Notes: generated from the sequence alone by a model not told the origin. 64,000 nucleotides of DNA from Symploca sp. SIO3C6 (GCA_010692425.1 JAAHHJ010000003.1:186001-250000); one strand, 5' to 3'; shown: positions 9,198 through 19,317, numbered from the stretch's first letter. Program-made: numbers and translations.

Positions 9198-10487
9198 ATG
9201 ATCCACGATGTCTTCATGCCCGCCCTCAGTTCCACAATGACCGAAGGGAAGATTGTTTCCTGGGAAAAATCCCCAGGCGACAAAGTTGAAAAAGGTGAAA
9301 CCGTAGTGGTGGTTGAGTCGGATAAGGCGGATATGGACGTCGAGTCCTTCTATGAAGGCTATTTGGCTACAATCACAGTGCCAGCTGGTGAAACTGCTGC
9401 CGTCGGTGCCGTGATTGCTCTAGTGGCAGAAACGGAAGCAGAAATCGAAACAGCCAAACAGCAAGCTGCTCAACAGCCTCAACCAGTTGCTGTGGGAGCA
9501 GCATCGGCGACAGCCACACCGTCACCAGCAGCGTTAGAAACTGCCTCACAAGCACCTCAAGACAGTTCTAGTCGACGCAATGGCAGAATGATTGTCTCTC
9601 CCCGTGCTCGCAAGTTAGCTAAGGAACTGAAGGTTGATCTGAGTATATTAAAAGGCAGTGGGCCTCATGGGCGAATTGTTGCCCAAGATATTGAAGCCGC
9701 CGTCGGGAAAGTTGCTTCTCCCGCAACCTCAGTAGTTTCACCCCCTCCAAGACTAGTTGCTGCTACCCCCGCTGCCCCTGCGCCGCAACCAGTAGCAGCT
9801 GCGACAGTGCCTCTAGGTGAAGTCGTACCCTTTAATACGCTGCAAAAAGCGGTAATCCAGAATATGGTTGCTAGCCTGCAGGCACCTGTCTTTCGGGTTA
9901 GTTATACGATCATTACTGACGAACTCGATAAGTTATACAAAAAAATCAAGCCTAAGGGCGTGACTATGACGGCGCTACTGGCTAAAGCAGTAGCAGTAAG
10001 TTTGCAAAAGCATCCTTTGTTGAATGCTTGTTATACAGAACAAGGCATTAACTATCGTAGCGGCATTAATGTTGCTGTAGCTGTGGCAATGGAGGGTGGT
10101 GGACTAATTACGCCAGTATTGCAAAATGCTGACCAAATAGATATCTACTCTTTGTCTCGCCGTTGGCAAGATTTAGTGGCACGTTCCAGAAGCAAGCAGT
10201 TGCAACCAGAAGAGTATAGCACTGGTACCTTCACCCTGTCGAATTTGGGGATGTTTGGTGTTGATAGCTTCGATGCAATTTTACCACCGGGACAGGGAAG
10301 TATTCTCGCGATTGGAGCCTCGCAGTCGCAATTAGTAGCAACAGCTGACGGTGTAATGGCGCTGCGGCGTCAGATGAAGGTCAATATTACCTGTGATCAC
10401 CGTATTATCTATGGTGCTGAAGCAGCAGCCTTCCTACAGGACTTGGCGAAGCTGATTGAAACTGAGGCACACTCACTAACACTTTAG
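9198..10487 (+). CDS. pdhC: Pyruvate dehydrogenase E2 (dihydrolipoamide acetyltransferase)
   Basis: Transfers the acetyl group from E1-bound hydroxyethyl-TPP to CoA, giving acetyl-CoA. One lipoyl domain (residues 1-80) carries the lipoylated Lys43 in ESDKADMDVES. Ala/Pro-rich linkers flank an E1/E3-binding domain (about 132-170, VSPRARKLAKELKVDLSILK). The catalytic domain (about 205-429) ends in CDHRIIYGAEAAAFLQDL, where the usual DG after the His motif is YG, a form I recall as common in cyanobacteria. Start ATG at 9198 gives the standard lipoyl N-terminus. A lipoyl-ligase-family gene at 31710-32504 in the same window could modify Lys43. No other PDH subunit is adjacent. Confidence 0.93.
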   Translation: MIHDVFMPALSSTMTEGKIVSWEKSPGDKVEKGETVVVVESDKADMDVESFYEGYLATITVPAGETAAVGAVIALVAETEAEIETAKQQAAQQPQPVAVGAASATATPSPAALETASQAPQDSSSRRNGRMIVSPRARKLAKELKVDLSILKGSGPHGRIVAQDIEAAVGKVASPATSVVSPPPRLVAATPAAPAPQPVAAATVPLGEVVPFNTLQKAVIQNMVASLQAPVFRVSYTIITDELDKLYKKIKPKGVTMTALLAKAVAVSLQKHPLLNACYTEQGINYRSGINVAVAVAMEGGGLITPVLQNADQIDIYSLSRRWQDLVARSRSKQLQPEEYSTGTFTLSNLGMFGVDSFDAILPPGQGSILAIGASQSQLVATADGVMALRRQMKVNITCDHRIIYGAEAAAFLQDLAKLIETEAHSLTL

Positions 10488-10562
10488 TCACTAAAAAATG
10501 CCCGTCTTTGCGCTTAATCAGCAAGTGCCAAGGCGGGTTGAACGATTAAATCAGTATACTTT

Positions 10563-11942
10563 CTAAACATTGCAATACTCCTGAGTAACCTTCATAACTG
10601 AAGGCTGGAGGGTGAAAACTATTCCACTTTTATTAGCGATTTTCTCAATAATCGAACGCCTCTCGAGGGATTGTAAGACGTTGATTAGTTGGCAAGCAGA
10701 ATCTAAGGGAGCGAATTCTTTAAAATTAAAATGATTTCGCAATTGGTTCAGTGAGGCTGGTTGATGATGGGCTGCCAGGTAGCACATAACCTGCCTCTCC
10801 GAGCTATCTAACCTACTTAAATGCTCAAATAAGATTGCCTTCAAAGGCTCGCTAATAATTAGCGTATTCAAACTAAAAAATTCGGATATACTACTATTAA
10901 AGAACTCTTTAATCATTGTCGCAGCTATATTTAATGCTAAGGGATTACCTCCATAGATCCTAATGAGTTGATCCCATTCTGTTTCAATCCCAGACAAATT
11001 ATGGGCTTCTAAAATTTGCCTAGCTACTTTGAACGGTAAACCATCTAGTTTTAAGGAGCAAGCGTAGCAGGTTTTCTTTTCAAGTAACTCCATTTCTAGA
11101 GGTTTTTCCCAACTATTAAAGATTACACAACTTTGATGCGGTTGTTGAGATAACTGCCTCATAAACTCGCTATAACTCTCGCATCCCTCTCGATAATACC
11201 CAGCGCGATTGCCACTGCGCATTAGCATCTCGATGTCATCAAAAACCACTAGGCAGCGGCGCACCCGCAAACACTCTATAAACTGGGAAATAAGCAGGTT
11301 GGTGTCTTCTAATAAAGAGTACGGTTGCTGAGATAACAATGGAATTAGGTTGGCAAGCAGTTGCTTGAGGGGTGGAGCATGACGCAGTGAACGCCAGACA
11401 ATAAAGTCAAACTCACCTTGCATGTCTTGCACCAGCTTTGCGGCTAAAGAGGTTTTGCCAATTCCCCCCATACCCAGGAGTGCCACTAATCGACACCCTT
11501 TGTTGCCAATATATTGCTTGAGGGTATTAAGTTCCTCAGTACGCCCATAGAAAGCTGAGACATCGAGTGCTTCTTCACAATCTTGTCTCGGCGCGGGAGT
11601 TTTGTATCCTGCTGCCTCTAGCCATTTCGGAATGTTTCTCCAGGTTTTGAGAGTGTTTGATTCCCTGCCCGTCAATGCTTCGACATACCGATACAACCCC
11701 TTGGTTAGTTCAACTGATATTGCCCCGTATGTCCAATGAACAAAAGCAGCTATTTCTTTAGGAGAGTAGCCACAAAGCAATCCTCTTAAACAAGCCTTTT
11801 CCACTGGTGTAAGCTCTGTTTCCCTACCATTGACTGTTAGTTTTTGCTTGGCAAGTTTTAAATAGAGACCATTCAAATTCCATAACTCTGCTGCTTCTGA
11901 GAATTCTTCTTGAAAGCTAACACTAACATTTGTCGGCGGCAT
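10563..11942 (-). CDS. NB-ARC (STAND) ATPase with N-terminal helical/HTH domain
   Basis: A 459-residue signalling ATPase. Residues 40-115 form a helical, HTH-like domain (LTPVEKACLRGLLCGYSPKEIAAFV) seen at the N-terminus of many cyanobacterial NB-ARC proteins. The NB-ARC core follows, with Walker A GMGGIGKTS (about 156-164), Walker B RCLVVFDDIEML and the GGNPLAL motif. A winged-helix region (SLNQLRNHFNFKEF) closes the protein. There is no WD40 or TPR sensor repeat array at the C-terminus, so it is shorter than the usual STAND protein. Whether it is truncated or a short form cannot be decided here. Role unknown: transcription or stress signalling, possibly defence. Confidence 0.8.
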   Translation of the reverse strand: MPPTNVSVSFQEEFSEAAELWNLNGLYLKLAKQKLTVNGRETELTPVEKACLRGLLCGYSPKEIAAFVHWTYGAISVELTKGLYRYVEALTGRESNTLKTWRNIPKWLEAAGYKTPAPRQDCEEALDVSAFYGRTEELNTLKQYIGNKGCRLVALLGMGGIGKTSLAAKLVQDMQGEFDFIVWRSLRHAPPLKQLLANLIPLLSQQPYSLLEDTNLLISQFIECLRVRRCLVVFDDIEMLMRSGNRAGYYREGCESYSEFMRQLSQQPHQSCVIFNSWEKPLEMELLEKKTCYACSLKLDGLPFKVARQILEAHNLSGIETEWDQLIRIYGGNPLALNIAATMIKEFFNSSISEFFSLNTLIISEPLKAILFEHLSRLDSSERQVMCYLAAHHQPASLNQLRNHFNFKEFAPLDSACQLINVLQSLERRSIIEKIANKSGIVFTLQPSVMKVTQEYCNV

Positions 11943-12069
11943 AGGCTTTTACTCCTCAGGAGAAGGCTTATTTAGATTCTATAGAGTTGTCAAGATAAGT
12001 TAGGGTAAATTATGCGTTACTTTACAAAAATTCATAATCCAGCCAAATAATTAAGCCTTAGGCAAAGAA

Positions 12070-13158
12070 CTATATTAGTTTGCATTGAGCGTGATGGCGC
12101 AGAAGATGATCACATAACACTAAAGCTACCATTGCTTCTACCATAGGAACGGCTCTAGGTAATACGCAAGGGTCATGTCTTCCTTTAGCTGCCAAAACTG
12201 TTTCTTCTCCTGTTTTAGTAACTGTATGTTGTTCTTTGCCAATCGTAGCTGTGGGTTTGAAAGCGGTTCTAATAATAATATTTTCGCCGTTGGAAATACC
12301 TCCTTGTATGCCACCAGAACGATTGGTTATCGTTCGAGTTTCGCCTTTTTCATCAATATAAAATTCATCATTGTGTTCACTTCCTGTCATCGTTGTTCCA
12401 GCAAAACCAGAACCAATTTCAAACCCTTTAGTAGCTGGTAAAGACATTACAGCTTTAGCTAAATCTGCCTCTAATTTATCGAATACTGGTTCGCCTAAAC
12501 CTTTGGGAAGATTACGGGCTACACATTCAACCACGCCGCCAAGAGAATCTTTATCTCTTCTGGCGCGATCAATTAGATCAATCATTCGTTCTACACATTC
12601 ACTATCGGGACAACGAACTATATTACTTTCAACTTGTTCTAAGGTAACAGTGTCTGAATCTACTACTGCCTCTAAATCCTTAATGCGTTTAACGTAAGCA
12701 ACTATTTCGACACCAGCTACTTGTTGAAGAATTTTCTTGGCAATTGCGCCTGCTGCTACTCTACCAATTGTCTCTCTAGCTGAAGAACGTCCTCCACCTT
12801 GCCAGTTACGAATGCCATATTTAGCATCATAAGTAGCATCGGCATGGGAAGGACGATATTTGAGAGCCATCTCATTGTAATCTTGAGAACGAGCATCTTT
12901 ATTCCTGACTAAAATGGTGATGGGAGTTCCCAAAGTTTTGCCTTCAAATAGACCAGAGATAATTTCGCAAGTATCGCTTTCTTTCCTTGGTGTAGTAATT
13001 TTACTTTGTCCTGGTCGTCTGCGGTCTAATTCTAGTTGAATTTCTGCTTCTGATATTTCTAGTTGTGGTGGACAACCATCAATAACCACACCAACACCAC
13101 CACCATGTGATTCGCCAAAAGTAGTGATGCGAAATAAATGTCCGAATGTACTTCCCAT
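12070..13158 (-). CDS. aroC: Chorismate synthase
   Basis: Converts 5-enolpyruvylshikimate-3-phosphate into chorismate with reduced FMN. The full-length 362-residue protein shows the family signatures [16 protein letters not shown] near the N-terminus, [21 protein letters not shown] near 125 and [17 protein letters not shown] near 330. It lies 45 bp after aroA on the same strand, so the two last common steps of the shikimate pathway are probably co-transcribed. Its product is also the substrate of the chorismate lyase at 25955-26539. Confidence 0.97.
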   Translation of the reverse strand: MGSTFGHLFRITTFGESHGGGVGVVIDGCPPQLEISEAEIQLELDRRRPGQSKITTPRKESDTCEIISGLFEGKTLGTPITILVRNKDARSQDYNEMALKYRPSHADATYDAKYGIRNWQGGGRSSARETIGRVAAGAIAKKILQQVAGVEIVAYVKRIKDLEAVVDSDTVTLEQVESNIVRCPDSECVERMIDLIDRARRDKDSLGGVVECVARNLPKGLGEPVFDKLEADLAKAVMSLPATKGFEIGSGFAGTTMTGSEHNDEFYIDEKGETRTITNRSGGIQGGISNGENIIIRTAFKPTATIGKEQHTVTKTGEETVLAAKGRHDPCVLPRAVPMVEAMVALVLCDHLLRHHAQCKLI

Positions 13159-13203
13159 GATTATTCTCCTGTGAATTAATTATTTGTGATGTTCCAATCG
13201 TTC

Positions 13204-14553
13204 TTACGAGTCACAAACCTGTTGAAGACTCTCAAAAAAGTTGGGGTAAGAAATATTCGCGGCGGTAGCTTCTTTAATAATGGTTGTTCCTGAAGCTTGT
13301 AAAGCGGCTACTGCTAAACTCATAGCAATACGATGATCATCATGACTTTCTACTTCTGCACCTGATAAAGGATATCCACCTTGAATTTCTAAACCATCGG
13401 GATATTCAGTAATTTTTGCCCCCATACCACTTAATTGAGTAGCCATTACTGACAAGCGGTCACATTCTTTAACTCTTAATTCGGCGGCATCTTTGATGAG
13501 AGTTGTTCCTTGAGCAAAGGCTGCGGCGACGACAATAATTGGAATTTCATCAATAGCACGCAGGGTTAATTCCCCGGCAATTTCGCATCCTTGCAAACCA
13601 CTAGAGCTAACTAGTAAATCCGCAATCGGCTCTCCAGCAACAATTCTTTCATTTTCAATCTTAATCTGTGCCCCCATTTTGAAGAGGACATCTAAAATTC
13701 CTGTACGGGTAGAGTTAATTCCTACATTTTTTAGTGTTAGTTCCGAATCTGGCACGACAGAAGCCGCTACTAGCCAAAAAGATGCTGAACTAATATCTCC
13801 AGGTACGATAACCGATTGTCCTTGTAAACTATTACCGCCAGTAATTGTAACACTGTTAGTTTCTGGATCAGTTTTGAGTTCTGCGCCAAAGGCTTTCAGC
13901 ATTCTTTCACTATGGTCTCGTGATAAAGCAGGTTCGGTGACAGTAGTGTTTCCTGCTGTCATCAATCCAGCTAAGAGAATACAGGATTTGACTTGAGCTG
14001 AGGCTACAGGAGAATGATAGTGAATTGGGTTTAATTGAGTTCCTTTAATCGCTAAGGGAGCTAAATTATTATTTTGTCTAGCCCAAATTTTTGCCCCCAT
14101 TTGAGTTAAGGGTTTGATCACGCGAGACATCGGACGAGAACGCAAAGAACGATCACCAGTGAGGGTAAAGAAACAGTTATTTTGGGCAGCTAAAATTCCT
14201 AGTATTAACCGCATAGTAGTCCCTGAATTACCAGTATTTAAGACATCTATTGGTTCTTGAAATTGCCCTAAACCCCGCCCTTTGACTAAAATTTCTGAGG
14301 CAGTAAGTTCAGAAATTTCTGCTCCTAGGGCTCGCAAACATTCAGCTGTGCTAATTACATCTTCCCCTAGTAATAGTCCCTGAATCCTTGTCTCTCCTTG
14401 AGCCAATGCACCTAACATTAAAGCCCGATGAGAGATGGATTTATCTCCTGGAATTGAAAGTGAACCTCGTAAAGAAAGTCCGGAAGCAGGAGGTTGAATA
14501 GTTAAATCAGTTTGGTTATTAAGGTTGATGGGATTGATAGTTGTGTTGATCAT
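13204..14553 (-). CDS. aroA: EPSP synthase (3-phosphoshikimate 1-carboxyvinyltransferase)
   Basis: Joins shikimate-3-phosphate and PEP to EPSP. The 449-residue protein carries [17 protein letters not shown] (about 34-50), [15 protein letters not shown], the active-site loop [11 protein letters not shown], and LRVKECDRL near 360. The first 25 residues are a variable extension, and an ATG shortly before the conserved core is absent, so the first ATG is kept. It lies 68 bp downstream of devA and 45 bp upstream of aroC, all on the minus strand, so read-through from devBCA is possible. Confidence 0.97.
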   Translation of the reverse strand: MINTTINPINLNNQTDLTIQPPASGLSLRGSLSIPGDKSISHRALMLGALAQGETRIQGLLLGEDVISTAECLRALGAEISELTASEILVKGRGLGQFQEPIDVLNTGNSGTTMRLILGILAAQNNCFFTLTGDRSLRSRPMSRVIKPLTQMGAKIWARQNNNLAPLAIKGTQLNPIHYHSPVASAQVKSCILLAGLMTAGNTTVTEPALSRDHSERMLKAFGAELKTDPETNSVTITGGNSLQGQSVIVPGDISSASFWLVAASVVPDSELTLKNVGINSTRTGILDVLFKMGAQIKIENERIVAGEPIADLLVSSSGLQGCEIAGELTLRAIDEIPIIVVAAAFAQGTTLIKDAAELRVKECDRLSVMATQLSGMGAKITEYPDGLEIQGGYPLSGAEVESHDDHRIAMSLAVAALQASGTTIIKEATAANISYPNFFESLQQVCDS

Positions 14554-14621
14554 GGCTGTTACTTTTTACCTTTTATCTTAAGGTTTGGATTTACATTTTT
14601 TACCCAGCGCACGACAGTTAA

Positions 14622-15338
14622 TCATGCCGCTGTATTCATCAATGAGTTATTTACGAGTTTTCCATCTTCCATATGTACAATGCGGTCGGCAATATCTAAA
14701 ATACGATTATCATGAGTAACTAAGAGAATTGTACTTTTCTGTTCTTTAGCTAGTTTTTGCATTAAATTAACCACATCTCGACCAGATTTACTGTCCAAGG
14801 CAGCAGTAGGTTCATCAGCTAAGACTATAGCAGGATGGGAGACTAAAGCACGAGCGATCGCAACTCTTTGTTTTTGTCCACCAGAAAGATTGTCGGGATA
14901 GTAATTAAGGCGGTCACCTAATCCTACTTGTTCTAACATAGCAGTAGCACACTCTTTCCTTTCTCGCTTAGAAAGTTTGCCGTGTACTTCTAAACCCATC
15001 TGCACGTTTTGTAAGGCGGTTAAGCTTCTGTGCAAATTATGTGCTTGGAAAATGTAACCGTTACTTCGTCTGGCTTGTACTAACTGTTCAGTCGTTGCGC
15101 CACAAAGCTCCTGTCCGAGTATTCTCGCACTACCCGACTGAGCTGAACGCAAACCGCTTACTAAAGTTAGTAGAGTAGTTTTACCCGAACCAGAAGGACC
15201 GGTCATAATTACAATTTCGCCAGCATTAATTTCTAAATTAATATCGAATAATACTTGTTTACGTAGTTGTCCTTGACCAAAATAATGGTTGAGATGGTGA
15301 ATTGAGATAACTGGTTCTGTGCTTTGATGATTTGGCAT
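14622..15338 (-). CDS. devA: DevA-type ABC exporter ATPase
   Basis: ATPase of a DevBCA exporter of the MacB type. It has Walker A GPSGSGKTTLL, signature LSGGQKQRVAIARAL, Walker B IVLADEPTAALD and a switch His in LLVTHD. I start it at the ATG at 15338 (MPNHQST...), which has AGGA 10 bases upstream and begins 16 bp after devC. A longer reading frame from 15407 would overlap devC by about 50 bp. Family knowledge: DevBCA works with a TolC-like outer membrane protein to export glycolipids or other envelope lipids. The substrate here is unknown. Confidence 0.93.
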   Translation of the reverse strand: MPNHQSTEPVISIHHLNHYFGQGQLRKQVLFDINLEINAGEIVIMTGPSGSGKTTLLTLVSGLRSAQSGSARILGQELCGATTEQLVQARRSNGYIFQAHNLHRSLTALQNVQMGLEVHGKLSKRERKECATAMLEQVGLGDRLNYYPDNLSGGQKQRVAIARALVSHPAIVLADEPTAALDSKSGRDVVNLMQKLAKEQKSTILLVTHDNRILDIADRIVHMEDGKLVNNSLMNTAA

Positions 15339-15354
15339 TTTTTCTATTCCTGGT

Positions 15355-16536
15355 CTAGAAAATATCTGCTGGATCAGCTGATTGAAGTTTGCGGGTAGCG
15401 ATCGCACCCGAAATAGTACACATCACCAAAGTTAATAAAAATACTCCTATTGTCCGTAATAGGGTTAGATAAACAGGTAATGCTGTAGCTTTACGCACCA
15501 GAGAGTATAGTCCTAAACTAATTCCTAAACTAGGTATAAATCCACATACTGCCAAGATGATTGCTTCTTCAAAGACTATGCCCAGTAAATAAGAATTGCG
15601 ATAACCCATCGCTTTAAAAGTGGCATATTCTGCCAGGTGGTCGTTCACATCAGTAGACAGAATTTGATAGACTATAACCACACCAACGATAAATCCAATA
15701 ATCGTACCAAAGGCGAAGACAACACCTACAGGTCGATTTCTTCCCCAATAAGTTTGTTCAAATTTAATAAATTCTTCTATGGTCATGACACGAATGTCTT
15801 CCAACTCAGATAAATAGTCATTTAGAGCATTTTTCACTTGAGTTGCATCCGCATCGGGCTTTAATTTGATTAAACCTAGACTGACTGTTCCAGCCTGTCT
15901 TTTAGGGAACAAGCGCAGAAAATTATGGTCACTACTAATGAGAGTTGCATCACTCCCAAAAGAAGAACCGAGGGTAAACAAGCCACCAACAGTAATGGTA
16001 CGCCTTTCTATTTCGGTGGTTACGGTTTGTCCCTGTTCGTATGCTGCGATGGCTTCGGCGTATTCTCCTCTAGAAGCACGATCAAATAAAAAGGTATCTG
16101 GTTGTTTAATTTTATCTAGATTATGGTTAACCTCTGGGAAGTTAAAAGCAGGACTATCTACATTCATCCCAAGAATCATCACCGAGGTCTTTTGGCGCGT
16201 CTGAGGATTTTTCCACCGCACAGAATTGATATAAAGTGCTTCGGTTGAAGCTACCCCTGGAACATCCATGGCTTGATACAGTCGCCGTCGCGGAAAAGTG
16301 GATAACTCTGACCAATGTAAAGCCTGAGGATTCATCATCACCAGGTCAGTCTTCAAAGCACGATGAAGCAAAACACTACTATCGTTGAGTGAGCTCAGAA
16401 AACCCAATTGCATGAAAACGAGAATATCAGCAAAAGCAATCCCTGAAAGGGCAGTTATTAGCCGTACTTTATCATGCTTAAGCTGAAGCAAGCCTAAAGG
16501 AGTTCTGTTTTGTATTATTTTGATTAAGTTTGCCAT
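15355..16536 (-). CDS. devC: DevC-type ABC exporter permease
   Basis: FtsX/MacB-like permease of 393 residues. One TM helix lies near 25-45, a large periplasmic domain (about 50-270) follows, and a group of three TM helices occupies 275-385 (VVFAFGTIIGFIVGVVIVYQI, AVCGFIPSLGISLGLYSLV, IGVFLLTLVMCTISGAIATRK). YATFKAMGYRNSYLLGIVFEEA is the conserved cytoplasmic loop of the family. It is the middle gene of the devB-devC-devA operon, 45 bp after devB. Confidence 0.93.
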   Translation of the reverse strand: MANLIKIIQNRTPLGLLQLKHDKVRLITALSGIAFADILVFMQLGFLSSLNDSSVLLHRALKTDLVMMNPQALHWSELSTFPRRRLYQAMDVPGVASTEALYINSVRWKNPQTRQKTSVMILGMNVDSPAFNFPEVNHNLDKIKQPDTFLFDRASRGEYAEAIAAYEQGQTVTTEIERRTITVGGLFTLGSSFGSDATLISSDHNFLRLFPKRQAGTVSLGLIKLKPDADATQVKNALNDYLSELEDIRVMTIEEFIKFEQTYWGRNRPVGVVFAFGTIIGFIVGVVIVYQILSTDVNDHLAEYATFKAMGYRNSYLLGIVFEEAIILAVCGFIPSLGISLGLYSLVRKATALPVYLTLLRTIGVFLLTLVMCTISGAIATRKLQSADPADIF

Positions 16537-16581
16537 ATCCTCTATAATTGTTTATAGTTAATTGCTTCTCTATATCCTTAA

Positions 16582-17766
16582 TTAAAGGGTAATCGCTACC
16601 TTGACCAAGAGATTAGTTAACCCTGCTACTTTCTGAGTTGACTGTTGATCCAACTTAACTCTCACTTCAATAATCTTGGCATCAATATTAGCTGCGGGAT
16701 CAGTATTGATGACTTCTTGTCGCTGCACCTCCAAACCAATTTGCTCTACGGTACCGTGTAATTCGCCAGAAACAGCATTGCTAGTTACTTTAACCTGCTG
16801 TCCCACCTTAATTTTGCCAATATCACTCTCATAAACTTCCGCAACTACATACATCTGACTAGTTTGCCCAATTCTGGCAATTCCATCACTAGAAATTACT
16901 TCCCCTGGACGAGTTAAAACATCCAAAATCTGACCAGCTTGGGGTGCTTTAATATAAGTGAGATCAAGTTCTGCCCGTGTTGTTGCTACTGCTGCCTGAG
17001 CGTTTCTAACTTCGGCTGCGGCTACTTCGACATCCACTGGGCGGACTTCAGCAATACGTTCTAAGGTGGCTTGTGCTTCTCGAATTTGCTCTTGTTGTGC
17101 AATTTCAATACGTTGTAGATTAGCTTGTGCCTGTTCTAGTTGCCTTTGAGCTGTTTCAAAGGTAAGTTGCCTGCTATCTCTTTGTGAAGCGGAAATTGCT
17201 CCCTCTGTGTGCAGTTTTTCATAGCGTTGGTACTCTATGTGGGCATTTTTGAGTTCAGCTTCCAATCTAGCTACTGTAGCACTTTGGGCTGCTATGTCGT
17301 TGCTGCGCTCAGCTTTGATGCGAGCAATTGCCGCTTTCTGGGCTTCAATTTCCCCTGTTTTTGCTCCTGCTTTGACTTGAGCAAGATTAGCTTGGGCAAC
17401 TCTTACTTGCTCTTCGGCTTGTTTGAGAGCGGCCCAAGCGCGATCATGAGTATCCAAAATAGCCATAATTTGACCTTTGACAACATTATCTCCTTCTGTT
17501 ACCAACAATTCCTTGAGGCGATCACCTTGAATAGAGGAGGGGGCAGAAACTTGTATCACCTCACCACTAGGTTCTAGTCTTCCTAAAGCTGTTACTGTCT
17601 TTATTTCAGGTACGCTTGGGGCTGAATTTGATGCCACTCTAGTTTGAGAGGATTGCCGGAGACTGTAAGCAGTAATTCCCCCCACTATAAGTATTGCGAT
17701 TGTCAAAAGCGCACTTACAGGAAGGATAAAAGGCTTGGAAGATTTAGCGGCTGTTGCATCTTGCAT
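16582..17766 (-). CDS. devB: DevB-type membrane fusion (HlyD-family) protein
   Basis: Periplasmic adaptor of the DevBCA exporter, 394 residues. One N-terminal TM helix (about 14-34, FILPVSALLTIAILIVGGI) is followed by a lipoyl half (VTALGRLEPSGEVIQVSAP), a long Ala/Glu/Gln-rich coiled-coil hairpin (about 110-245), the second lipoyl half (TYIKAPQAGQILDVLTRPGE) and a beta-barrel region. First gene of the operon. Its promoter region is shared with the divergent TetR gene, which probably represses it. Confidence 0.93.
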   Translation of the reverse strand: MQDATAAKSSKPFILPVSALLTIAILIVGGITAYSLRQSSQTRVASNSAPSVPEIKTVTALGRLEPSGEVIQVSAPSSIQGDRLKELLVTEGDNVVKGQIMAILDTHDRAWAALKQAEEQVRVAQANLAQVKAGAKTGEIEAQKAAIARIKAERSNDIAAQSATVARLEAELKNAHIEYQRYEKLHTEGAISASQRDSRQLTFETAQRQLEQAQANLQRIEIAQQEQIREAQATLERIAEVRPVDVEVAAAEVRNAQAAVATTRAELDLTYIKAPQAGQILDVLTRPGEVISSDGIARIGQTSQMYVVAEVYESDIGKIKVGQQVKVTSNAVSGELHGTVEQIGLEVQRQEVINTDPAANIDAKIIEVRVKLDQQSTQKVAGLTNLLVKVAITL

Positions 17767-17786
17767 CAGTAGATTCCTCTTTTTTG

Positions 17787-17800
17787 AAACTAGACAGTTT
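17787..17800. promoter_or_regulatory. Candidate TetR operator 1
   Basis: AAACTAGACAGTTT has perfect 5-bp inverted arms (AAACT..AGTTT) around AGAC. It lies 21 bp upstream of devB in the divergent devB/tetR gap and shares ACTAGAC with the second site at 17823. Confidence 0.5.
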
Positions 17801-17822
17801 AGTTTATCTACTATAAAATTAT

Positions 17823-17837
17823 ACTAGACTGACTAGT
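17823..17837. promoter_or_regulatory. Candidate TetR operator 2
   Basis: ACTAGACTGACTAGT is a 15-bp palindrome with perfect 5-bp arms. It sits between devB and the TetR gene, 34-36 bp from site 1 (about three helical turns), so two dimers could bind the same face of the DNA. Confidence 0.55.
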
Positions 17838-17897
17838 TCAATAATGTCAAGTCAATTATGAAATAGTCTATAAACCCTCATTAAAGGTGAAGAAGGA

Positions 17898-18524
17898 ATG
17901 GTACAGACAGAAACTAGTAGAGCGGGACGTCAGAAACTAGTTAAGAAAGCTGAAGTAATTCTAGAAGGAGCAATGCAAGAGTTTTTGGCTCATGGCTATG
18001 CGGCGACTAGTATGGATCGAATTGCAGCAGCAGCAGGGGTCTCTAAGGCAACAGTCTACAGCCACTTTCAAGACAAAGAAGGATTATTCACCACGCTCAT
18101 CCAGCGATTGGCACAGGAAAGGTATCGGACAATCTTCGATCCCCAACATCCTCAATCTCTTCAAGGAGAACCAAGAATAGTTCTACGACGTTTAGCAACA
18201 GAAATTTTGGATAATTCCATAGAAGATCAGCAGTTTCATGATTTCATGCGAATAATTGTTGGCGAGTCAGGACGCTTCCCTCAGTTAGCGCGAATCTACG
18301 TTCAAAATCTTGCTAAGCCAGTCATTGAAATTCTTGGTCAATATCTAGCGTCTCATTCTGAACTCAAACTTCCCGATCCAGAAGCTGCTGTCAGAGTATT
18401 TATCGGAACATTAGTGTATTGTGTAATTTTTCAGGAACTACTGCATGGTAAGAAGATATTGCCAATGGAGCGCGAGCGTCTCATTGAGACCTTAATCCAC
18501 CTCATTGTTCCAGAAAACCTTTAA
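17898..18524 (+). CDS. TetR/AcrR-family transcriptional regulator
   Basis: A 208-residue one-component regulator. The HTH domain (about residues 17-65) has ATSMDRIAAAAGVSKATVYSHFQDKEGLF, a textbook TetR pattern. The C-terminal ligand/dimerisation domain resembles the TetR_C groups found with efflux pumps. It is divergent to devBCA with two palindromes in the 131-bp gap, so it most likely represses the exporter and itself. The ATG at 17898 has GAAGAAGG just upstream. Confidence 0.93.
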   Translation: MVQTETSRAGRQKLVKKAEVILEGAMQEFLAHGYAATSMDRIAAAAGVSKATVYSHFQDKEGLFTTLIQRLAQERYRTIFDPQHPQSLQGEPRIVLRRLATEILDNSIEDQQFHDFMRIIVGESGRFPQLARIYVQNLAKPVIEILGQYLASHSELKLPDPEAAVRVFIGTLVYCVIFQELLHGKKILPMERERLIETLIHLIVPENL

Positions 18525-18556
18525 CCGATTTGAGAATAACCAGTATTAATTAATTC

Positions 18557-18593
18557 GAGCGAGAAAAGCCCAGTGTGTCAGCTTCGCTCGCTC
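18557..18593 (+). terminator. Hairpin after the TetR gene
   Basis: GAGCGAG (18557-18563) pairs with CTCGCTC (18587-18593), 33 bp after the TetR stop. The T-run is weak, so a terminator role is likely but not certain. Confidence 0.4.
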
Positions 18594-18653
18594 TACATCA
18601 AAAACCGAAGAGACAGTCGAGTAGTAAAAAGCAATACTTTTAGAAAATGCTCA

Positions 18654-18968
18654 CTACATTTCCTGAATAGATTCCAGCCACTGTTTAATTTCGTCTTCAG
18701 AAGCAATAATTTTAGATATGCCAGAGAGAGGATAGTAAGCGTACCAATAGATGTTGCTATCATGACCATGACCTTGACTAATTTTAGGTCGACATCCATT
18801 CAGTAATACCCGAATTATAAGTCTGCAAAAAGCGAAAGCGTGAGCTAATATGACTTTTATAAAGCGATAATTAATAATATAATCTCTTCTCAAGAAAAGA
18901 GACTTGTATTCAGACTCGACAGTTTCAATTAAATCAGAGTTATTTTGACCAAAATAAAATAATTTCAT
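18654..18968 (-). CDS. Small hypothetical protein
   Basis: A 104-residue frame if started at MKLFYFGQNNSDLIETVES (18968); a longer frame starts at 19007. The sequence has ordinary protein character, with a polar N-terminus, HAFAFCRLIIRVLLNGC, an aromatic YWYAYYPLSG stretch and an acidic C-terminal helix (SEDEIKQWLESIQEM). No family recognised. It stands alone between the TetR gene and ppsA and overlaps no better frame. Confidence 0.5.
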   Translation of the reverse strand: MKLFYFGQNNSDLIETVESEYKSLFLRRDYIINYRFIKVILAHAFAFCRLIIRVLLNGCRPKISQGHGHDSNIYWYAYYPLSGISKIIASEDEIKQWLESIQEM

Positions 18969-19007
18969 TGCTTTATTCCCTATATTTTTTACTCTCTCAT
19001 TTAACAT

Positions 19008-19317
19008 TATATTGTTTTGTCTTCTCCTTTAACTTTATTAAGGATAGGAGTTATGCATTCTAAAAATAAGAGTTACGTATTTGCCTCCTAAATCTCCCGA
19101 GTTGGGTGTACATGGGGTTCTCTCTGGGGATGGATAGAGTAGCGGGACAAAATCAGCTCAACTGCGTAAGTCCTAAAAGATTAACAATTATTCTGAAAAA
19201 CCCAAGACAAATGATTAGACGACAACTAAAGAGATGAATTTACATCAACAAACACCGAATGCGCCCCGTCGTTGATATAGGATTGGGTCTTTCCAATCCA
19301 AGTCCCTAGGAGTATCC
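19008..19317. other. Intergenic region 3' of PEP synthase
   Basis: GGATTGG (19280-19286) pairs perfectly with CCAATCC (19293-19299), 19 bp after the ppsA stop. It is a plausible termination or 3'-end hairpin although no T-run follows. Nothing else recognisable. Confidence 0.45.

Noticed and set aside
10563-11942. NB-ARC ATPase as an Avs/STAND defence protein
   Set aside because: Lacks the large C-terminal sensor repeats and any nuclease or protease effector domain, and no other defence genes surround it.
12175-12697. Open frames opposite aroC
   Set aside because: Shadow frames of a highly conserved gene with no protein-like features.
15339-15407. Upstream extension of devA
   Set aside because: Overlaps devC, has no ribosome site, and does not match the family N-terminus.
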